Shown here piece after piece: positions 5,729 to 9,277 of a stretch of 9,277 nucleotides of DNA (positions are counted from its first letter, which is position 1; the number at the start of each line of letters is the position of its first letter). Source of the stretch: VRUE01 sp035554595 (GTDB lineage: Bacteria > Actinomycetota > Thermoleophilia > Solirubrobacterales > 70-9); the NCBI GenBank assembly GCA_035554595.1, contig DATMIH010000071.1, positions 1 to 9,277 on the forward strand. The letters are read 5' to 3'. Below the pieces are notes generated by a model. It searched no databases, was not told where the DNA came from, and saw only the letters and a program-made list of their open reading frames with translations. The position numbers and the translations under genes were made by a program.

Positions 5729-6601
5729 ATGGGAGCTTCAACCACCTCTGTCCGCCCGCGCCTGGCGCGGGCGCTGTTGTGTCTCGTCGCCGCCCTCGCG
5801 ACCTCGGCCGCCCTCGCGACCTCGGCCGGCGCCGCCAGCTACGTCTCGCTCGGCGACTCCTACGCCGCCGGGCCCTTCATCCCCAACCCGGTGCTGCCGC
5901 TCGGCTGCCTCAAGTCCGATCACAACTACCCGCACCTGGCGGCGCCCAGCATCGGCTCGCTCAAAGACCCGAGCTGCAGCGGAGCGAAGACGAACGACAT
6001 GACCAACCCGCAGAGCGTCGAAATCGACGGGCCCAATCCGCCCCAGTTCAACTCGCTGGAAGCGGGCACGGAAGTCGTCTCGGTGACGATCGGCGGCAAC
6101 GACATCGGCTTCTCGGAAATCGCCCAGAGCTGCATCACGCTCAATCCGTTCAGCTCGCCCTGCAAGAACAAATACGACTCCGGCGGCAAAGACCAGATCG
6201 CTGAACGGATCGCGGCGACGGCGCCGAAAGTGGCGGCGGTGCTGCAGGGCGTCCACACTCGCTCGCCGAAAGCGCGGGTCTACGTCGTCAACTACCCGGC
6301 GATCTTCCCCGAGACGGGTAGCGGCTGCTGGCCGCAGATGCCGATCTCCTTCAGCGACGCTCCCTACCTGCGCGCCAAGCAGCAGGAACTGAACGCGATG
6401 CTGGCGACCCAGGCCGCCGGCAATGGGGCGAAACTGGCCAACTGGTACGCGGCCTCGATCGGCCACGACGCCTGCAAGAGCTCTTCGGTGCGCTGGGTCG
6501 AACCGCTGCTGCCGGAAAATCCCTCGGCACCGATCCACCCCAACCTGCGCGGGATGGAAGGCGGTGCGGCAGTCCTCGTCTCAGCGGTGAAAGCCGGCTG
6601 A
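5729..6601 (+). CDS. Secreted SGNH-fold esterase/lipase (GDSL family)
   Basis: The 290-residue precursor starts at ATG 5729, eight bases after AGGAG (5716-5720). A Sec signal peptide covers residues 1-35 or 36 (Arg-rich start, LLCLVAALATSAALATSA core, cleavage near AGA/AS). SGNH block I is SLGDSYAAGP with nucleophile Ser44; block II includes SCSGAKT (Gly85); block III is TIGGNDIGF (Asn124); block V is PIHPNLRG (His270). The usual Asp three residues before the His is absent (Ala267). This recalls the Streptomyces scabies esterase, whose dyad is supported by a main-chain carbonyl. Six cysteines in the mature chain (60, 83, 135, 145, 200, 249) are arranged as expected for the three sequential disulfides of actinobacterial SGNH lipases. 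It should hydrolyse acyl esters outside the cell; the substrate is unknown. Its last 21 bp overlap the convergent hydrolase gene. Confidence 0.9.
   Translation: MGASTTSVRPRLARALLCLVAALATSAALATSAGAASYVSLGDSYAAGPFIPNPVLPLGCLKSDHNYPHLAAPSIGSLKDPSCSGAKTNDMTNPQSVEIDGPNPPQFNSLEAGTEVVSVTIGGNDIGFSEIAQSCITLNPFSSPCKNKYDSGGKDQIAERIAATAPKVAAVLQGVHTRSPKARVYVVNYPAIFPETGSGCWPQMPISFSDAPYLRAKQQELNAMLATQAAGNGAKLANWYAASIGHDACKSSSVRWVEPLLPENPSAPIHPNLRGMEGGAAVLVSAVKAG
5789..5828 (+). repeat. 18-bp tandem repeat within the esterase signal peptide
   Basis: An 18-bp unit is present in about 2.2 exact copies (5789-5806, 5807-5824, plus four bases). It encodes the doubled ALATSA in the hydrophobic/cleavage part of the signal peptide. 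In-frame gain or loss of a copy would change the signal length by six residues. Confidence 0.8.
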
Positions 6602-7459
6602 GAGAGCCGCCGCCAGGCGCTGCGGGTCTTCCAGCTGGGGGTAGTGGGCGAGCTCGGGCAGCTCGCCCACCGCGACCCCCGGGCGGAGCTCCCGCAGCGC
6701 CGACAGCACCGCTGTGGTGGCGACCGGGTCGCGCAATCCCCAGACGAGGCTGAGCTGGCCGGGCCACTCGCGGATCGCGCCGTGCCAGCGCCCGGCGCGC
6801 TCTTCGCGCTGGTCCATGTAGGAGACGAGCCGGTGGCCGAGAGTGCGGCCGCCGTTGTGGCAGACCAGCGACCACTGGTCGGCGGCCTCCTCGTCGCTCA
6901 GTGGGTGCGCCTCGGAGAACACCGAGCCGAACTGGTGGCGAAAGAAGCGCTCGCTGGAGAGCCGGGCGACGAGCGGACCGAAACGGCTGCGCAGTGCCTT
7001 TTGCGCCGGCGTCGGGCTGGCGGCTTCCAGAACCATGCTGCCGTTGAAGAGCACGATCGCGGCGACCTCCATCTCCAGCTTGCCCTCGAGGTCGCGCGCC
7101 ATCAGCTCGTTGGCGACCGAGGTGCCCATGTCGTGGGCGACGATCAGGACGGGTCGCCCGTCGCCGTGGCGCCGTACCAGCTCCTCGGTCAGATCGGCCT
7201 GCCAGAAGAGGCTGTAGTCGTGCTCGCGCGGCTTGTCGGAGAGGCCGAAGCCGAGGAAGTCGAAGGCGAGCCGGTTGGGCGGCAGCTCCTGGTCCAACAG
7301 CAGCCGCCAGTCGTATGAGCTCGAGGGGAAGCCGTGCAGGAGCAGCAGCAACGGCCCCTCGCCCTCTTGGCGAAAGGTGTGGATGCCGTAGTCGCGGAAC
7401 TTCTCGCTTTGCCCGCGCCCCTGCCAAGCGCGGACCCGCCCGGTCAGCCCATCCGACAT
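6581..7459 (-). CDS. Alpha/beta hydrolase with Asp nucleophile (MEST/epoxide hydrolase/haloalkane dehalogenase-like)
   Basis: This 292-residue cytoplasmic protein has no signal peptide. ATG 7459 follows GGAGGT (7471-7466) by six bases. The core motifs are LHGFPSSSYDWR (41-52, oxyanion HGFP), DFLGFGLSDKP (67-77), nucleophile elbow AHDMGTS with Asp110, probable acid Asp244 in WGLRDP, and His272 in LAHYPQLEDP. A helical cap lies between about residues 142 and 230. An Asp nucleophile places it among epoxide hydrolases and haloalkane dehalogenases rather than esterases. The combination LGFGLSDKP, Y-S-L-F, LFNGS and HYPQLEDP closely recalls vertebrate MEST/PEG1 and its bacterial relatives, whose substrate is unknown. 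It is the second gene of a two-hydrolase operon, 19 bp after the upstream stop. The 3' end overlaps the convergent esterase by 21 bp. Confidence 0.9.
   Translation of the reverse strand: MSDGLTGRVRAWQGRGQSEKFRDYGIHTFRQEGEGPLLLLLHGFPSSSYDWRLLLDQELPPNRLAFDFLGFGLSDKPREHDYSLFWQADLTEELVRRHGDGRPVLIVAHDMGTSVANELMARDLEGKLEMEVAAIVLFNGSMVLEAASPTPAQKALRSRFGPLVARLSSERFFRHQFGSVFSEAHPLSDEEAADQWSLVCHNGGRTLGHRLVSYMDQREERAGRWHGAIREWPGQLSLVWGLRDPVATTAVLSALRELRPGVAVGELPELAHYPQLEDPQRLAAALSAGFHR
6644..6670. other. Perfect 11-bp inverted repeat (hairpin) inside the hydrolase 3' end
   Basis: GTGGGCGAGCT (6644-6654) and AGCTCGCCCAC (6660-6670) are exact complements around the 5-base loop CGGGC. The hairpin begins 43 bases after the stop codon of the convergent esterase gene, so it could end that transcript without a U-tract. 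On the other strand it encodes VGELPELAH, including the catalytic His272 of the hydrolase, so part of the symmetry may be coincidental codon usage. Confidence 0.45.
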
Positions 7460-7482
7460 TGACCCACCTCCATTGGGGTCAA
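7459..7482 (-). promoter_or_regulatory. Intercistronic hairpin displaying the ribosome binding site between the hydrolase genes
   Basis: TTGACCC and GGGTCAA arms (7 bp, perfect) enclose a 10-base loop. In the minus-strand mRNA the loop is CAAUGGAGGU, which contains the Shine-Dalgarno sequence. The 5' arm holds the UGA stop of the upstream gene, and the 3' arm ends on the A of the downstream AUG. A ribosome finishing the first gene would melt the stem, so translational coupling is plausible. Confidence 0.45.
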
Positions 7483-8324
7483 TCTCCGAAGCGCTTGATG
7501 AAGGCGAGCGCGTTTTCGGCGACCTCGCGCCAGCCGTGATCGATGACCAGCGAGTGATCGCGGTTGGGCATCTCGATGTGCTCGGTCACGCCCGGGTTGT
7601 GGCTCTGCTTCTTGAAGGCGGCCTTGCTCATTGCCGGCGGCACGGCGTGGTCGTGCTCGCCGGTGAAGATCAGCAGCGGCCCGCGCTCGGGGTTCTTGGT
7701 GTCGACCTTGGTCTCGCCGGCGGGGTTGAGGTTGGCCATCGCCGCCTGGAAGATCGGCTTGCCCGGCGCGGCGACGTGGTAGCGCTCGTACAGCTCGCGC
7801 GCCTCCTTCTCATCCACCGCGTTGGCCCAGCCGTAGCGGAACTGGTCGAAGCTGAGCGTCACCGCGCGGCCCTTGTTGAGTGGGTTGCCGAGCACAGGCA
7901 GGGTGGTGCGGATCGCCGCGATCGGCAGCGGCAGCACGCCCTTGAACGGCGCCGGGTCGACCGCGACCGAGGCGAAGGAGAGGCCGCGTCCGGCGAGGAT
8001 TTGGGTGATCAGGCCGCCGAAGGAGTGGCCGACGACCGCGGGCTTGCGATCAAGCGCACCGATTACCTCGGCGAAGTGGTCGGCGACCTGGACCACGCCC
8101 TTGCCGGCGAACGCCTGCGGGTTGGCCCGCGCCGCCTCGACCGTTTCGGGATCGTCGGGCCAGCCCGGGGCGAGCGGGGCGTAGCCAGCCTCGGCGAAGA
8201 GGTCGACCCAGTTCTGCCAGCTGCTCGGCAGCAGCCAGAGGCCGTGGATGAAGATCACCGGGGTCTTGCCCGACGCGTTCGCCTGCTCGATCTGCTTCTG
8301 CTCGCCCTGCGTGATCGTCGCCAT
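7479..8324 (-). CDS. Alpha/beta hydrolase with Ser-Asp-His triad
   Basis: The 281-residue protein starts at ATG 8324, with AAGGA (8336-8332) seven bases upstream. Motifs are VIFIHGLWLLPSSW (oxyanion region, residues 23-36), a nucleophile elbow VVGHSFGG with Ser101, a probable acid Asp225 in TGEHDHAVPP, and His257 in RDHSLVID. There is no signal peptide or membrane segment. The shape fits soluble esterases, lipases or cofactor-free (non-haem) haloperoxidase-like hydrolases; the exact substrate cannot be told. The first 20 residues are polar and Gln-rich (ITQGEQKQIEQ), without similarity that I recognise. It is the first gene of a two-gene operon with the Asp-nucleophile hydrolase, and is divergent from the secreted ASH-domain gene across a 69-bp gap. 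Confidence 0.9.
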   Translation of the reverse strand: MATITQGEQKQIEQANASGKTPVIFIHGLWLLPSSWQNWVDLFAEAGYAPLAPGWPDDPETVEAARANPQAFAGKGVVQVADHFAEVIGALDRKPAVVGHSFGGLITQILAGRGLSFASVAVDPAPFKGVLPLPIAAIRTTLPVLGNPLNKGRAVTLSFDQFRYGWANAVDEKEARELYERYHVAAPGKPIFQAAMANLNPAGETKVDTKNPERGPLLIFTGEHDHAVPPAMSKAAFKKQSHNPGVTEHIEMPNRDHSLVIDHGWREVAENALAFIKRFGD

Positions 8325-8393
8325 GTACCAGTCCTTAGGTGAAAGTTCTTTCGCATCGTCAAATAGACGAGCGCGTCTGTCGATGACGCGTCC
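8325..8393. promoter_or_regulatory. Divergent intergenic region with small palindromes
   Basis: This 69-bp gap separates the divergent hydrolase operon (-) and ASH-domain gene (+). It holds GAAAG-TT-CTTTC (8341-8352), AGACG-N4-CGTCT (8365-8378) and GACGCGTC (8385-8392). A minus-strand TTGACG (8362-8357) resembles a -35, but no good -10 lies at 16-18 bp. No Shine-Dalgarno sequence precedes the plus-strand ATG. Promoters for both genes must be here, but I cannot place them firmly. Confidence 0.35.
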
Positions 8394-9277
8394 ATGTTCT
8401 CACTCCGAAGCAAGTCCAAGTCAGCGCGGATCGCCTCCGCGGCCACCCTCCTCTTGGCTGTCTGCCTGATCTTGGTCGCGGCAATCCCGGCGCTTGCCGC
8501 CGCGGCACCTGCGGAAGGAGAAGAACCGCCGCTGCCCCAGATCGCCTTCGAACCGGGCGGCTACGACTTCGGCCTGCACGAAGTCAACCGCGAAAACAGC
8601 CAGACCAGCTTCCAGCTGCGCAACGTCGGCAGCGTCCCGGCGCCGATCTACTCGATCCTGCCTGTTGGCTCCGGCTCGAGCGCTTTCTGGACCGGCAACA
8701 GCGACTGCTTCAACCACGCCCTCGAACCGGGCGAAACCTGCTCGATCCAAGTCAGCTTCAACCCCTACGAAGTCGCGCCCTTCTCGGTCCAGCTGCGCGC
8801 CGAATCGGAAAGGGGCACCAGCTTCACCGCCACGCTCAGCGGCGAAGGCGGCCGCCCCGAACTGACCGCCGCGACCAACCCGGCCAACTTCGGCTCGCTC
8901 CCGGTCGGCTCCGGCGGCGCGACCAAGACGATCGACGTCACCAACGAGGGCAACATGCCCGGCGGCGCCTTCATCGCGATCATCTCCGGCGGCGCCGTGG
9001 GCAGCTTCCACCTGCTCGACGAGAACTGCACCGGCATCCCGCTCAGCCCCGACGCCACCTGCAACCTGCAGGTCAGCTTCGATCCGATCAGCGGCGGCGC
9101 CAAGACGGCACGCCTCTTCCTCGCCGGCGATGGCGAAGGCGGGGCCCAGATCACGTTGACCGGCGTTGGCCTCGAATCGGCATCGCAGGCGGGAGGAGCT
9201 CAGCCTCCACAGGTCGGTGCGGCTGGGGCTCAGCTTCAGGCCCAGACGAAGCCGCGCCGCAAGCGCCGCAACCGCGG
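8394..9277 (+). CDS. Secreted protein with two choice-of-anchor D (ASH/MSP-like) domains, right end cut by the window
   Basis: The frame is open from ATG 8394 to the window edge, giving at least 294 residues with no stop. Residues 1-36 form a Sec signal peptide: basic start (RSKSKSAR), hydrophobic core LLLAVCLILVAAIP, cleavage near ALAAA. Two tandem immunoglobulin-like beta domains follow, at about 49-152 and 156-259. Each has the pattern FG..V.......L.N.G......I, then SF.....C....L.P..TC...VSF.P, and ends in L.G.G, as in choice-of-anchor D (ASPM-SPD-2-Hydin-like) domains. Each domain has a cysteine pair with the same 11-residue spacing (C105/C116 and C212/C223), probably a disulfide in each. 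A Gln/Ala/Gly-rich linker leads to a very basic stretch, TKPRRKRRNR, at the edge. The role is probably cell-surface or extracellular structure or binding; no catalytic residues are seen. No ribosome site precedes the ATG. Confidence 0.85.
   Translation, partial: MFSLRSKSKSARIASAATLLLAVCLILVAAIPALAAAAPAEGEEPPLPQIAFEPGGYDFGLHEVNRENSQTSFQLRNVGSVPAPIYSILPVGSGSSAFWTGNSDCFNHALEPGETCSIQVSFNPYEVAPFSVQLRAESERGTSFTATLSGEGGRPELTAATNPANFGSLPVGSGGATKTIDVTNEGNMPGGAFIAIISGGAVGSFHLLDENCTGIPLSPDATCNLQVSFDPISGGAKTARLFLAGDGEGGAQITLTGVGLESASQAGGAQPPQVGAAGAQLQAQTKPRRKRRNR

Noticed and set aside
5245..6204. 319-codon plus-strand open frame spanning the DGPF gene, the promoter region and the start of the esterase
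   Set aside because: It is antisense to the DGPF gene, crosses the promoter and continues out of frame through the esterase; it has no protein features, and both real genes have good starts and motifs.
5738..6538. 266-codon minus-strand open frame opposite the esterase
   Set aside because: Arg/Asp/Val-rich antisense artefact; the plus strand holds the SGNH blocks and a signal peptide.
7473..8342. 289-codon plus-strand open frame opposite the Ser-type hydrolase
   Set aside because: No family features, whereas the minus strand has a full alpha/beta hydrolase motif set with a ribosome site.
8378..8383. TGTCGA upstream of the ASH-domain gene as an ECF42 promoter
   Set aside because: It lies only 10 bp before the ATG, and no CGWC occurs at a 16-18-bp spacing.

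Overview
The window is GC-rich, densely packed bacterial DNA whose coding content fits a high-GC actinobacterium. The gene families (DnaE2, an ECF42-type sigma factor with its DGPF partner, an actinobacterial-type SGNH esterase, choice-of-anchor D secreted proteins) and at least one apparently leaderless start suggest Thermoleophilia/Solirubrobacterales. This placement is an inference from recalled family resemblance, not a measured phylogeny. No tRNA, rRNA, CRISPR array, transposase or phage gene is visible. No stretch of 300 bases lacks a gene; the longest non-coding gap is about 170 bp (5560-5728).

Layout, left to right: (1) 1-942 (+), the 3' end of an error-prone DNA polymerase dnaE2. (2) 1000-1251 (+), a small GTG-initiated, charged coiled-coil protein of unknown function. 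(3) 1262-1963 (-), an HxlR-type winged-helix regulator fused to an SCP2-like domain, divergent from (4) 2043-3524 (+), a 14-helix DHA2/EmrB-QacA-type drug exporter. The AT-rich 79-bp gap between them carries a palindrome on the regulator's likely promoter and looks like a local efflux control switch. (5) A minus-strand cluster read from 5559 down to 3521: a DGPF/YCII-related protein, an ECF42-type sigma factor with DUF6596 and TPR-like C-terminal parts, then an orphan GroES-like protein. A TGTCGA-N17-CGTC element in front of the DGPF gene matches the published ECF42 promoter consensus, so the operon is probably autoregulated. (6) 5729-6601 (+), a secreted SGNH esterase/lipase. (7) A minus-strand pair of alpha/beta hydrolases (8324 down to 6581): one with a Ser-Asp-His triad, followed by a MEST-like one with an Asp nucleophile. 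(8) 8394 to the right edge (+), a secreted protein with two choice-of-anchor D (ASH-type) domains, incomplete at the right edge.

Architecture: convergent genes are packed tail to tail. They have a 10-bp gap at 1252-1261, stop codons sharing one CTAG at 3521-3524, and a 21-bp overlap at 6581-6601. No classical U-tract terminator is visible at these junctions. Most interesting for follow-up are the ECF42 autoregulatory promoter, the sigma gene whose conserved N-terminal helix has no usable canonical start codon, the orphan GroES-like gene behind it, the HxlR-SCP2/efflux switch, and the hairpin that presents the Shine-Dalgarno sequence between the two hydrolase genes.
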